A stretch of DNA of 64,000 nt, taken from Aquihabitans sp. G128 (GTDB lineage Bacteria; Actinomycetota; Acidimicrobiia; Acidimicrobiales; Iamiaceae). Every line of letters begins with the position of its first letter. The stretch's first letter is position 1. The stretch lies in assembly GCF_019048865.1 (NCBI RefSeq), contig NZ_CP077604.1:3720001-3784000 (forward strand), read 5' to 3'. Of this stretch, positions 1-8,126 are shown one piece after another. Both the position numbers and the translations under genes were made by a program. The notes beneath the pieces are model-generated. The model saw only the letters and a list, made by a program, of their open reading frames with translations, was not told the DNA's origin and searched no databases.

Positions 1-281
1 CCGACCCGCTGCGCGACCCCGGCTCGTGCGACATCACCGTCGAGGTCGCCGTCGACCAGCTGGCGACGGTGGCCGAGCCCGACCGGGACCGGGACCAGGC
101 CACGTTCCTGCGGGCCCACGGCATCGACGCCCTGGTGGCCGAGGGCGCCGCCCGCTGGCGCGAGCTCGGCGCCGCCGGCGGCCTCCCCGCCATCGCCGGC
201 CGCAGCCGCGTCCACGAGGCCGACGCCCTCACCGACCCCACCGGCCTCGGCGCCTTCCGCGTCCTGGAGTGGCACGCCTGA
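1..281 (+). CDS. C-terminal fragment of a MidA-like SAM-dependent methyltransferase
   Basis: The open frame enters from the left edge (frame 3) and ends at TGA 279-281, so only about 92 C-terminal residues are present. The visible part reads DPLRDPGSCDITVEV, then TFLRAHGIDALVAEG, and ends LGAFRVLEW. This resembles the end of MidA/COG1565 class I methyltransferases, where a PG..D(I/L)T.(H/E)V segment, a FL..LGI helix and a final (M/L)G.(L/A)F.VL strand recur. The SAM-binding half lies outside the window, so catalysis cannot be checked. Family assignment rests on remembered motifs only. Known members methylate an arginine in mitochondrial complex I, but the bacterial substrate is not clear. Confidence 0.5.
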   Translation, partial: DPLRDPGSCDITVEVAVDQLATVAEPDRDRDQATFLRAHGIDALVAEGAARWRELGAAGGLPAIAGRSRVHEADALTDPTGLGAFRVLEWHA

Positions 282-296
282 CCCACCCTCCCCGCC

Positions 297-348
297 GGAA
301 CGTTGGGTCCCAGGCCCACGCGCGCACGGGTGTGGCACCCGAAGTTCG
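297..348. repeat. 52-bp palindromic element, copy E (decayed arms)
   Basis: A 15-bp arm (GGAACGTTGGGTCCC), a 22-bp loop and a 15-bp arm (GGCACCCGAAGTTCG). The loop is identical to that of copy F 22 bp downstream, but the arms carry several mismatches, so pairing is weakened. It has the same 15-22-15 layout as the elements near 9.2 and 20.5 kb. The pair lies between the convergent methyltransferase and catalase genes. Confidence 0.8.
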
Positions 349-370
349 AGGGGGGCGCGGCCACCACCTC

Positions 371-422
371 GGAACTTTGGGTCCCAGGCCCACGCGCGCA
401 CGGGTGTGGGACCCAAAGTTCG
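371..422. repeat. 52-bp palindromic element, copy F
   Basis: Arms GGAACTTTGGGTCCC and GGGACCCAAAGTTCG pair at 14 of 15 positions around a 22-bp loop that matches copy E exactly. Start-to-start distance to copy E is 74 bp. It may also serve as a bidirectional terminator for the two converging genes, but no T-run follows. Confidence 0.85.
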
Positions 423-469
423 AGGAGAGGGGGACGGACGGGGGAGGAGGGCGCGGCCCCCCCCCGGGG

Positions 470-1975
470 TCAGAAGCCGGCGGTCTTCTCGGGGACGTTG
501 GCCGCGGGGTCGGCCAGGGCGCCGGAGCGGAGGTCCTTCACCGCCGCCTCGACGCGGGCGCCGTACTCGGCGTCGGCGTTGCGGAAGTTGGCGACGGCCC
601 GCTCGATGATGTCGTCGCGGGAGACCTGGGCCAGCGAGCCGGCGATGTTGTCGACCAAGCGGTCCTTGGCGTCGGCGTCGAGGAGCCGGTAGAGGTCGCC
701 GGCCTGGCGGAAGTCGTCGTCGTCGGCGTGGTGCTCGTACGCGAAGTGGCCGCTGCCGCCGTCGGAGGCCAGCGGGGCGTAGAGCTCCTGGCCGGTCTCG
801 ACCGGGCCGTCGAACGAGTTGGGCTCGTAGTTCTTGCTGCCGCCGCCGTTGTCGGTGAACTGCATGATGCCGTCGCGGCGGTAGTTGGCGACGGTGGCCC
901 GCTTGGCCGAGTTCACCGGCAGCAGGTTGGCGTTGCCCGTGAGGCGGTACCGGTGGGCGTCGCCGTAGGCGAACAGCCGGCCCTGGAGCATCTTGTCCGG
1001 CGAGGGACCGATGCCCGGCACGAAGTGCGCCGGGTTGAACGCCGACTGCTCCACCTCGGCGAAGTAGTTCTCCGGCCAGCGGTTCAGGGTCATCGTGCCG
1101 ACCTTGATGCGGGGGTAGTCCTTCTGCGACCAGACCTTGGTGAGGTCGAACGGGTTGAAGCGGTAGGTGGCGGCGTCGGCCAAGGGCATGATCTGCACCT
1201 CGACGCTCCAGCTGGGGAACTCGCCGGCCTCGATCGAGGTGCGGAGGTCCTGGAGGTGGGCTTCGGGGTTGCGCCCGCCGACCTCTTCGGCCTCGGCGTT
1301 GGTGAAGTAGCCGATGCCCTGGTTGGTCTTGAAGTGGTACTTCACCCAGACGGCCTCGCCCTCGGCGTTCACCCACTGGAAGGTGTGGGAACCGAAGCCG
1401 TCCATGTGGCGCACGGAGCTGGGGCGACCCCGGTCGCCGAAGAGCCACGTGAACTGGTGGGTGGTGGCGGGGTGGAGGCCGAAGAAGTCCCAGACGTTGT
1501 CGGGCTCCTGCTGGTTGGTGCGGGGGTCGTACTTCTGCGAGTGGATGAAGTCGGGGAACTTGATGGCGTCGCGGATGAAGAAGATCGGGGTGTTGTTGCC
1601 CACCAGGTCGTAGTTGCCGTCCTCGGTGTAGAACTTCAGCGCGAAGCCCCGCGGGTCCCGGGCCGTGTCCGGGGCGCCCTTGGAGCCGGCGACGGTGGAG
1701 AAGCGGGCGAAGACCTCGGTCTTGGCGCCGGGCTGGAACAGCTTGGCCTTGGTGTACCGGCTGACGTCTTCGGTCACCTCGAGCTCGCCGTAGGCGGCGA
1801 TGCCCACGGCGTGCACGATGCGCTCGGGGATCTGCTCCCGGTTGAAGTGGGCCAGCTTCTCGATCAGGTGGTGGTCCTGGAGCAGCACCGGGCCGCCGGC
1901 GCCGGCGGTCTCCGAGTGCTGGTTGTCGGTGACCGGCGTGCCGGTCTCGGTGGTGAGGGTGGGGCGCTCGCTCAT
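470..1975 (-). CDS. katA: monofunctional haem catalase (clade 3 type)
   Basis: Dismutates hydrogen peroxide to water and oxygen in the cytoplasm. The 501-residue length fits small-subunit catalases. The distal haem histidine is in PERIVHAVG (about residue 55), the distal asparagine in [18 protein letters not shown], and the proximal tyrosine in the [13 protein letters not shown] segment, so all key residues are present. The start was chosen at MSERPTL because GGAG lies 9 nt before this ATG. An earlier in-frame ATG (1984) directly abuts the GGAG. The gene is divergent from a Fur-family gene and the 118-bp gap holds a dyad operator, which suggests peroxide-responsive control. Confidence 0.95.
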   Translation of the reverse strand: MSERPTLTTETGTPVTDNQHSETAGAGGPVLLQDHHLIEKLAHFNREQIPERIVHAVGIAAYGELEVTEDVSRYTKAKLFQPGAKTEVFARFSTVAGSKGAPDTARDPRGFALKFYTEDGNYDLVGNNTPIFFIRDAIKFPDFIHSQKYDPRTNQQEPDNVWDFFGLHPATTHQFTWLFGDRGRPSSVRHMDGFGSHTFQWVNAEGEAVWVKYHFKTNQGIGYFTNAEAEEVGGRNPEAHLQDLRTSIEAGEFPSWSVEVQIMPLADAATYRFNPFDLTKVWSQKDYPRIKVGTMTLNRWPENYFAEVEQSAFNPAHFVPGIGPSPDKMLQGRLFAYGDAHRYRLTGNANLLPVNSAKRATVANYRRDGIMQFTDNGGGSKNYEPNSFDGPVETGQELYAPLASDGGSGHFAYEHHADDDDFRQAGDLYRLLDADAKDRLVDNIAGSLAQVSRDDIIERAVANFRNADAEYGARVEAAVKDLRSGALADPAANVPEKTAGF

Positions 1976-2013
1976 GGGTTCCATCTCCGGAGGGTGCGGG
2001 GCAGTGACCCTAG

Positions 2014-2036
2014 TCTGGACTTCGTCCAAGTTCAGA
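2014..2036. promoter_or_regulatory. dyad operator between catalase and Fur-family gene
   Basis: TCTGGACTT-N5-AAGTTCAGA is a near-perfect inverted repeat (one mismatch per 9-bp arm). It overlaps GTTCAGAAC, a second small dyad. Position and shape fit a PerR/CatR-type Fur-family operator controlling both divergent genes. Binding is inferred. Confidence 0.6.
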
Positions 2037-2093
2037 ACAACCCCCGACCTGGAACTCTTCCGATCCGGCGGTGCCGCCGGTACCATCGGGAGC

Positions 2094-2516
2094 GTGACCG
2101 ACCTGCTCACCCGCCTCCGCCACCAGGGCTGGCGCCTGACCTCGCAGCGCCGCGCCGTGGCCGAGGTGCTGGCGGGCGAGCACGTGCACCTCACGGCTGA
2201 CGAGGTCCACGCCCGGGCCGTCCGCGTCCTCCCCGAGATCAGCCGGGCAACCGTCTACAACACGCTGGGCGAGCTGGTGGCGCTGGGCGAGGTGCGCGAG
2301 GTCTCGCTCGAAGGGCGGGCCAAGCGCTACGACCCGAACAGCGACGTCGACCACCACCACCTGGTGTGCACCTCCTGCGGCCTGATCCTCGACGTGCCGG
2401 TGGCCGACGGCGCGATCGGCGGGCTGCCCACGGGCGCTCGGCACGGCTTCGAGGTCGACCACGTCGAGGTCACCTACCGGGGCACGTGCCCCGGCTGCGC
2501 TGCTCGCCCGACCTGA
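2094..2516 (+). CDS. Fur-family peroxide/metal-responsive repressor (PerR/CatR-like)
   Basis: 140 residues, typical for the family. An N-terminal winged helix ([13 protein letters not shown], then [14 protein letters not shown] as recognition helix) is followed by a dimerisation/metal domain with the [12 protein letters not shown] histidine cluster and a CxxC pair repeated as CPGC near the end, so a structural zinc site is intact. Start GTG 2094 was chosen because TACCAT at 2081-2086 looks like a -10 box 7 nt before it, giving a leaderless message. No good ribosome site is seen. Its place opposite a catalase argues for peroxide sensing rather than iron uptake control. Confidence 0.85.
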   Translation: MTDLLTRLRHQGWRLTSQRRAVAEVLAGEHVHLTADEVHARAVRVLPEISRATVYNTLGELVALGEVREVSLEGRAKRYDPNSDVDHHHLVCTSCGLILDVPVADGAIGGLPTGARHGFEVDHVEVTYRGTCPGCAARPT

Positions 2517-2710
2517 ACGGGTGGTTCCGGGCCGGGGCCGTCATGATCGTCCTGGGCTGCGGTCCCACACGGGCGCAGCGGGAGGTCCCGAGCCGGGCGG
2601 AACGGTTTCGGAGCCCGACGCTGCGTGGCCGGAGCCCGCTCGCCGGGCCCGGCCTCTGATCGCGAGGGTCGGCCGTCCTCCCCGGATGGCGTCGGGAGGA
2701 GGAGCGCTCG

Positions 2711-4069
2711 GTGGCAGGACGGAGCACGCAACGGCCGGTGCCGCACCGCTGGCGGACCGACGGCGGGTCGCGCCGAGCGCCCGACGCCGCTGCGCCGACC
2801 AGGGGTTCGGACCTGGTCGCGGAGCTCACCCGCCAGGCGCTGGAAGACCCGCTCACCGGGCTGCCCAACCGGCGGGCGTTCGACCTCGCGGTGGCGTCGG
2901 CGCAGGGCGGGGCCATCGCCGTGCTCGACCTCGACGGCTTCAAGCGCGTCAACGACCGGCTCGGCCACGCCGTCGGGGACCGCCTGCTCCAGGCCGTGGC
3001 GGAGGTGGCGGCGCCGCTGGTGCCGTCGGAGGCGACCTTCGCCCGGTTGGGAGGCGACGAGTTCGCCCTGGTCGTCCCGGCGGCTCCGGATGCCGACGCC
3101 ATCGGGGTCGCGGCCCGGTGCGCAGCGGCGGTGCTCCGCGCGCTCGGCTCCATCGGCTTCGCCGGCCGGCTCTCCGGGTCGGCCGGCGTCGCCCCGGTCA
3201 CCGATCCGGCGGCGGCCCTGCGCGACGCGGGGGTGGCGCTCCGTGCGTCGAAGCGGGCCGGCACCGGCCGGACCACCTCCCTCGATGCGCCGCTGCGCGC
3301 CCAGGCCGCCCGCCACGCAGCGCTCGCCGCCGGGCTCGACGCCGCGCTGGCCGACCACGCGCTCGGGCTGCGGTTCCGTCCCCTCACGGTGCTGCGGTCG
3401 GGCCAGGTGGTCGGGGTCGAGGCCAGCGTCTGGTGGGACCACCCCACCCTGGGCGACGTCGAGGCCGGTGAGCTGTTGGCCGTCGCTGCGCCGGCCGGGC
3501 TGGTCGAGCGCTTGGGCGAACGGGTGCTGCAGCTCGTGGCGGACCAGGCCGACGCGTGGCGGCGCACGGGCGGCCAGCTCCCGATCACCGTCGCGGTGCC
3601 GCCCCTCGAGCTGTGCGAGCCCGGCTTCGGCGACTGGTTCGGCGAGCGCGCCGTCGGCCTGGCCGGGGTGCTCGTGCTCGAGGTCTCGGCGGCCGCCGTC
3701 GAGGAGGCGCCGGCGCGCGCCAACCTGGCCGCGCTCCACGAGCGGGGGTTCGCCGTCACGCTGGCCGGGTTCAGCGATGAGGCGGCGCCCCTGGCCTCGC
3801 TGGTCCAGGTCACGGCGCAGACGGTGAAGCTCGACCTGTCCTCGCCGTCGGCTGCAGGCGACGCTGACCGGGCAGCGGCCGTCCTCGACGCCGTCGCCGC
3901 GCTCGGCCACCGGCTCGGCCTGGTCGTGGCCGCCGACGGCATCGGCGACCTCGCCACCGAGGCCAGGGCGCGCGACCTCGGCTGCGACCTGGGCCTGGGT
4001 CCGGCGTTCGGTGCGCCCGTGGCCGCCGGGCGCCTCCACCAGCCGGCGGCGGCGGTCCACCGGTCCTGA
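2711..4069 (+). CDS. GGDEF-domain protein with degenerate EAL domain
   Basis: 452 residues with no membrane segment seen. Residues about 40-200 form a GGDEF domain: DPLTGLPNRR, DLDGFKRVND and an intact RLGGDEF near residue 114, so diguanylate cyclase activity is plausible. Residues about 215-440 have the order of an EAL phosphodiesterase but the catalytic residues are gone: EAS instead of EAL, AVPP where a metal-binding N is expected, AGFSD instead of DDFG, and AADGIG instead of AEGVE. This half probably only binds or regulates. GTG 2711 follows a strong GGAGGAGG. The preceding 194 bp shows no clear structure. Confidence 0.85.
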   Translation: MAGRSTQRPVPHRWRTDGGSRRAPDAAAPTRGSDLVAELTRQALEDPLTGLPNRRAFDLAVASAQGGAIAVLDLDGFKRVNDRLGHAVGDRLLQAVAEVAAPLVPSEATFARLGGDEFALVVPAAPDADAIGVAARCAAAVLRALGSIGFAGRLSGSAGVAPVTDPAAALRDAGVALRASKRAGTGRTTSLDAPLRAQAARHAALAAGLDAALADHALGLRFRPLTVLRSGQVVGVEASVWWDHPTLGDVEAGELLAVAAPAGLVERLGERVLQLVADQADAWRRTGGQLPITVAVPPLELCEPGFGDWFGERAVGLAGVLVLEVSAAAVEEAPARANLAALHERGFAVTLAGFSDEAAPLASLVQVTAQTVKLDLSSPSAAGDADRAAAVLDAVAALGHRLGLVVAADGIGDLATEARARDLGCDLGLGPAFGAPVAAGRLHQPAAAVHRS

Positions 4070-4112
4070 GTCGCGGGCCACGGCAGTTCACGCGATGGCA
4101 ACGGTCGACGCG

Positions 4113-4128
4113 TTGACAACTTGTTGAA
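4113..4128 (+). promoter_or_regulatory. TGTTGAA-type motif, site 1
   Basis: TTGACAACTTGTTGAA, 63 bp before the first Rieske oxygenase. TTGACA followed 17 bp later by GACGGT could also act as -35/-10. The flank GCCGGGCGACG continues to match site 10484-10499, so more than the -35 is conserved. Confidence 0.65.
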
Positions 4129-4191
4129 GCCGGGCGACGGTGGAGCACGCCGACCGGTCGTCCGTGGACCGGTCCCAGGAGACCGATCACC

Positions 4192-5274
4192 GTGCCCACG
4201 TCCTCGCTCACCGTCTCGTCCGAGCCCGCCGGGCCGTCCGACCTCACCCGGCTGTTCGAGCGCTTCTGGCACCCCGTCGCCACCATCGAGGAGCTCGAGG
4301 CCGCGGCGCCCCACCCTCTCGCCGTCACCCTCCTCGGTCGTCGCCTGGCGGTGGCCGACCTCGGCGCCGGCGGCATCGGCGCGGTGGCCGACCGCTGCCT
4401 GCACCGCTCCTCCAAGCTCAGCGTCGGGTGGGTGGAGGACGGGGCGTTCCGCTGCGGCTACCACGGGTGGCGCTGGGACGCCGCCGGCCGCTGCGTCGAG
4501 ATCCCCTCCATGCCCGACGGCCCGATCCCGCCGCGTGCGTGCATCCCGGCCTTCGACACGCAGATCGCGTACGGCCTGGTCTGGGTCCGCCTCGACGGCT
4601 CGGCCGACACGGTCGTGCCCGCCTGCCCCGCCTGGGCGGACGCCAGCATGAAGGTCGTGGCCGGCGGTCCCTACACCTGGCCGGTCAGCGCCCCTCGGCG
4701 GGTGGAGAACTTCGTGGACCTGGCCCACTTCGCCTGGGTGCACGACGGCAGCCTCGGGCGTCGGGACACCCCGGTGCCGCCGCTGCCACGGATCCGCCGC
4801 GAGGACGGCGAGCTGCGCTTCGAGTACGACCCGCCGGAGATGGAGACCGACGAGACCGCCCTGTTCGGCTTCTCCCGCTACCGCATGCCCATCCCGCTCT
4901 CGGTCAGCATCGACTTCGAGCTGGCCGACGGCGCCCGGCGCAACCTCTGGATGACCGCGTCCCCGGTCGACGACGGCTCGTGCCGCACCTTCTGGTTCGT
5001 GTCCCGCGACGACCGCCACGACGAGGACGACGGCCCGCACATGGACTTCCAGGCCCTGGTCCTGCGGGAGGACGAGCCGCTGGTGACCAACCAGGACCCG
5101 CCCGAGCTCTCGCTGGACCCGACCTTCGAGCTGTCGGTCCGCACCGATCGCGTCTCGATCGAGTACCGGCGCTGGCTGCGCGAGCTGGTGGCCGCCAACG
5201 CCGGTGACGGCACCGAGCTGGCAGCGGTCCTGGCCTCGGCGCGCGCCCTCGGCGAACAGCGCGTCCAGGGCTGA
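4192..5274 (+). CDS. Rieske non-haem iron oxygenase, NdmA/NdmB-like N-demethylase candidate
   Basis: 360 residues. The Rieske [2Fe-2S] ligands are DRCLHRSSKLS and RCGYHGW. The mononuclear iron site is in ENFVDLAHFAWVH (D-x2-H-x4-H pattern). By memory, FWHPV near the N-terminus, HPLAVTLLG, DRC-HRS-KLS-G, R-ENF-D-HFA-H and VSIEYRRWLREL near the C-terminus follow the methylxanthine N-demethylases NdmA/NdmB of Pseudomonas putida, which convert N-methyl groups to formaldehyde. The substrate here is therefore inferred as an N-methylated purine. AGGAG precedes GTG 4192 by 10 nt. It is first in a run with a second Rieske gene, an MFS transporter and a nucleoside hydrolase. No reductase partner is encoded nearby. 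Confidence 0.82.
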   Translation: MPTSSLTVSSEPAGPSDLTRLFERFWHPVATIEELEAAAPHPLAVTLLGRRLAVADLGAGGIGAVADRCLHRSSKLSVGWVEDGAFRCGYHGWRWDAAGRCVEIPSMPDGPIPPRACIPAFDTQIAYGLVWVRLDGSADTVVPACPAWADASMKVVAGGPYTWPVSAPRRVENFVDLAHFAWVHDGSLGRRDTPVPPLPRIRREDGELRFEYDPPEMETDETALFGFSRYRMPIPLSVSIDFELADGARRNLWMTASPVDDGSCRTFWFVSRDDRHDEDDGPHMDFQALVLREDEPLVTNQDPPELSLDPTFELSVRTDRVSIEYRRWLRELVAANAGDGTELAAVLASARALGEQRVQG

Positions 5275-5321
5275 TGCCCGCCCGCCGGCCCACCCGCCCG
5301 TCACGAGGAGGAACCGCCCCG

Positions 5322-5462
5322 ATGGAGCCCACCGACCACCTGCGCAACAACCCCGACGTGGACCGCCATCGCCCGGCCGGGGCCCCGCAGCGGCCGGCCC
5401 CCGTGGCCGTGGTCGTGGTCGAGGTCGACGCCGATGCCGCCGAGCTCGAGGTGGCGGCGTGA
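5322..5462 (+). CDS. 46-residue protein coupled to second Rieske oxygenase
   Basis: Begins MEPTDHLRNNPDVDRHRP and ends with an acidic/valine-rich segment (VAVVVVEVDADAAELEV). GAGGAGG lies 9 nt before the ATG, a better ribosome site than those of the flanking genes. Its TGA overlaps the GTG of the next Rieske gene (GTGA), so translation is probably coupled. Function not recognised. It could be a small accessory protein or a leader that sets oxygenase expression. No cysteine or membrane segment is present. Confidence 0.55.
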   Translation: MEPTDHLRNNPDVDRHRPAGAPQRPAPVAVVVVEVDADAAELEVAA

Positions 5463-6619
5463 TCCCCGCCGTGCTGACCAACGTCGACCCGTCGCTGCGC
5501 CGGGCCTGGCACCCCGTGGGCCGCGTCGATGACCTGGGCGACGGGCCCCGCAAGGTCACCCTGCTCGGCGAGGACTGGGTGGTGGTCCGCCTCGACGGGG
5601 AGCTGGCGGCCTACGCCGACGTCTGCCCCCACCGGCTGGCCCCGCTCTCGCTCGGCCACGTCGACACCGTCGGCGAGCGAGAGGTGCTGCGCTGCGGCTA
5701 CCACGGGTGGTGCTTCGAGGCGTCCGGCACCTGCACCGACATCCCCGCCCTGGGGGCGGGCGCCAAGCTGCCGCCCCGCTCGCGCGCCCGCACGCCGTTC
5801 GGCGTGACCGAGCACCTCGGGCTGGTGTGGCTGGCGCCCGAGGAGCCGGTCACCGCGCTCCCGGACCCGCCGATCGCCGCAGACGAGCTGGACCGCTTCC
5901 AGACCGGCCACCTCCCGGTGATCACCGCTCGGGCCGGGGCCGGGTCCATGGTCGACAACTTCCTCGACGTGGCCCACTTCCCGTTCGTGCACGCCGCCAC
6001 GATCGGCGTCGAGGACGCCACCGAGATCGGCGAGGTGGTCCTCGAGCGCGACGGCCTCTCGCTCACCATGCGCTCCGCCCAGGTCTTCCCGCACCGCGAG
6101 GACCCGGGCGTGGCCAGCGGCGAGCGGCCCCTGCTGCAGACGCGCCACGCCCGGTACCGCTACACCGCGCCCTTCGCCGCCTGGCTGCGCATGGACTACG
6201 AGGAGGCCGGCGGGTGCAACGTCATCACCTTCTTCATCCAGCCGGTCGACGCCGACCACGTCACGCTCTACGCCTCGGTCCACCGCGACGACCTCGACGG
6301 CGACGAGGCCCGGTTGGCCGCCGCCGTCGAGTTCGAGCACGCCGTCACCGCCGAGGACCTCGTGGTGCAGGAGGCCTTCGCCCAGAGGTCGATCCCGCTC
6401 GACCTCACGACCGAGGTGCACGTCAAAGCGGATCGCATGACCGTCGAGCTGCGCCGTATCCTCAAGGACTTCGTGGCCCAGGCCACCCTGATCGCCCCGC
6501 CAGTCGCAGGGCCCGCCGCCGAAGGGGCGGCTGACACCGGGACGCTCCCGGCAGAGAGCAGCAGCGATGAACCCGCCGACGGATCCCTCCACCCCGAAGG
6601 CGCTGCCGCCTCCGCATGA
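5459..6619 (+). CDS. Rieske non-haem iron oxygenase, alpha-type subunit
   Basis: 386 residues. Rieske cluster ligands are DVCPHRLAPLS and RCGYHGWCF, and the iron site is DNFLDVAHFPFVH. It belongs to the one-component-oxygenase branch (VanA/DdmC-like in motif style) that hydroxylates or dealkylates small ring substrates using electrons from a separate reductase. The GTG start at 5459 overlaps the TGA of the preceding small ORF, and the next in-frame GTG (5471) is the alternative. Length and motifs match the frameshifted third Rieske gene at 10.6 kb once that is corrected, so the two are probably paralogues. The 3' end overlaps the MFS gene by 53 bp, indicating one operon. Confidence 0.85.
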   Translation: MIPAVLTNVDPSLRRAWHPVGRVDDLGDGPRKVTLLGEDWVVVRLDGELAAYADVCPHRLAPLSLGHVDTVGEREVLRCGYHGWCFEASGTCTDIPALGAGAKLPPRSRARTPFGVTEHLGLVWLAPEEPVTALPDPPIAADELDRFQTGHLPVITARAGAGSMVDNFLDVAHFPFVHAATIGVEDATEIGEVVLERDGLSLTMRSAQVFPHREDPGVASGERPLLQTRHARYRYTAPFAAWLRMDYEEAGGCNVITFFIQPVDADHVTLYASVHRDDLDGDEARLAAAVEFEHAVTAEDLVVQEAFAQRSIPLDLTTEVHVKADRMTVELRRILKDFVAQATLIAPPVAGPAAEGAADTGTLPAESSSDEPADGSLHPEGAAASA

Positions 6620-8126
6620 GGGCCACCCGGACCGCTGGCGCATCCTCGCGGTGCTGTGCGCGGCCCTGTGCATCGTGGTGCTCGACAACACCATCCTCTC
6701 CGTCGCCGTGCCGAGCGTGGGCGAAGCCCTGCGGGCCGACGAGACCTCGCTGCAGTGGATCACCGCGGCCTACAGCCTGGTGCTGGCCGCCCTGCTCCTG
6801 CCGCTGGCCGGCCTGGGCGACCGCTTCGGGCGCAAGGGCCTGCTCCTGGTGGGGGTGGTCATCTTCGGCTCCTCTTCGGCGGGGGCCGCCTTCGCCGCCA
6901 CGAGCGGCCAGCTCACCGTGGCCCGCGGCCTGATGGGCATCGGCGGTGCCGCCACCATGCCGGCCACCCTGGCGGTCCTGGGCAACGTCTTCCCCGAGCA
7001 CGAGCGCGGGCGGGCCATCGCCCTGTGGTCCGGCGTGTCCGGGATTGCCGGCGCCGCCGGGCCGGTCGTCGGCGGCTTCCTGCTCGACCACTACTGGTGG
7101 GGCTCGGTGTTCCTGGTGAACGTGCCGGTGTGCCTGGCGGTCTTCGTGGCCGCGGCTCGGCTGGTGCCCACGTCGAAGGATCCCGCCACCCCGCCGGTCG
7201 ACGTCGCCGGCTCGCTCATCTGGTCCGCGGCGCTCGCCCTCCTGCTCTTCTCCTGCATCGAGGGCGGCGAGCGGGGGTGGAGCTCGGCGGTGGTCATCGG
7301 TTCGATCGCCGCAGGGCTGGCCCTGCTGGGCGCCTTCGCCTGGTGGGAGCGGCGCACGCCGCACCCGCTGCTCGCGCCCGCTGCGGTCGCCGACCACCGC
7401 ATGCAGGCGGGCATGGTGGCCGTGCCGGTCATCTTCTTCAGCGTGTTCGGCGCCCAGTTCGTGTTCACGCAGTGGCTCCAGGGCGTGCGGGGGCTCTCGC
7501 CGCTCACTGCCGGGCTGTGCTTCGCCCCCAACGCCGCGGCCGTGCTCATCGGCTCGCTCCTCTGCACCCGGCTCGTCGGCCGGCTGGGCCAGGGCCGGGC
7601 CGTGGCCGTCGGGCTGCTGGTCCTGGCGGGCGCGCTGGCCACCGGGGCCCTGTTCCACGGCAGCGTGCTGCCCGTGCTGCTGGCCGTCACCGTGGCCGGC
7701 TTCGGCGTGGGCCTGGCTTGCCCGCCGGCCGTGGAGCTGATCATGGGCTCGGTGCCGCCGGAGCACGCCGGCCAGGCCGCCGGGGTCAACGAGACCATCG
7801 TCGAGGCGGGCGGGGCGTTCGGCATCGCGGTGATGGGCACCGTGCTCGCGGTGACCGCCGGCGGGGTCGGCTCGGTCGCTCCCGATCGGCTGGTCGGACC
7901 GGCCGGCGCCGCTGCTCGGCAGCACTTCACTGCTGCGCTGCACGCCCCCCTGCTGGTGGCGGTCGGCCTGCTGGTGCTCGCCGCTGCGGTCGTGCTGCGC
8001 CGCACCCAGGGCACCTCTGCTGGTCGCCCGTCGGCCGCTGACGCCGGCTCGACGGCCCCGGTCGCCGTCGCGCCGGTCGGTGCCGCCGTCGCCATGCCCG
8101 CCCCACCCTCCGAGGAGCAGCCGTGA
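6567..8126 (+). CDS. MFS transporter, DHA2 (14-TMS) type
   Basis: 519 residues with about 14 hydrophobic segments. The signature GDRFGRKGLLL loop between TM2 and TM3 and the TM5 motif GVSGIAGAAGPVVGG are typical of H+-coupled DHA2 exporters. In this operon it may instead move the purine-like substrate or a toxic product across the membrane; direction cannot be read from sequence. The start overlaps the Rieske gene and its TGA overlaps the GTG of the nucleoside hydrolase, so it is co-transcribed. The C-terminal 45 residues are Ala/Pro-rich and probably unstructured. Confidence 0.85.
   Translation: MNPPTDPSTPKALPPPHEGHPDRWRILAVLCAALCIVVLDNTILSVAVPSVGEALRADETSLQWITAAYSLVLAALLLPLAGLGDRFGRKGLLLVGVVIFGSSSAGAAFAATSGQLTVARGLMGIGGAATMPATLAVLGNVFPEHERGRAIALWSGVSGIAGAAGPVVGGFLLDHYWWGSVFLVNVPVCLAVFVAAARLVPTSKDPATPPVDVAGSLIWSAALALLLFSCIEGGERGWSSAVVIGSIAAGLALLGAFAWWERRTPHPLLAPAAVADHRMQAGMVAVPVIFFSVFGAQFVFTQWLQGVRGLSPLTAGLCFAPNAAAVLIGSLLCTRLVGRLGQGRAVAVGLLVLAGALATGALFHGSVLPVLLAVTVAGFGVGLACPPAVELIMGSVPPEHAGQAAGVNETIVEAGGAFGIAVMGTVLAVTAGGVGSVAPDRLVGPAGAAARQHFTAALHAPLLVAVGLLVLAAAVVLRRTQGTSAGRPSAADAGSTAPVAVAPVGAAVAMPAPPSEEQP

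Noticed and set aside
297-422. Paired repeats as a CRISPR array
   Set aside because: Only two copies per site, strongly palindromic with arms and loop both conserved, and the space between them is not a set of unique equal spacers. No cas gene present.
26-2200. Long open frame antisense to the catalase gene
   Set aside because: Arises from GC-rich third positions of the catalase gene; its product is low-complexity Arg/Gly/Val with no motif. The same reasoning removes the long antisense frames at 12018-14984, 14-15 kb, 29-32 kb and 54-58 kb.
4113-4128. TTGAC motif as nothing more than a -35 box
   Set aside because: Only some sites have a usable -10 at 17 bp, while the TGTTGAA half and flank are kept at all sites, including the one read from the other strand. 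A -35 role may overlap, but it does not explain the conservation.
4121-4651. Overlapping frame starting MLKPGDGG across the first Rieske gene
   Set aside because: It overlaps the Rieske coding region in another frame, is Arg/Pro-rich and lacks a ribosome site; the Rieske frame has all its metal ligands.
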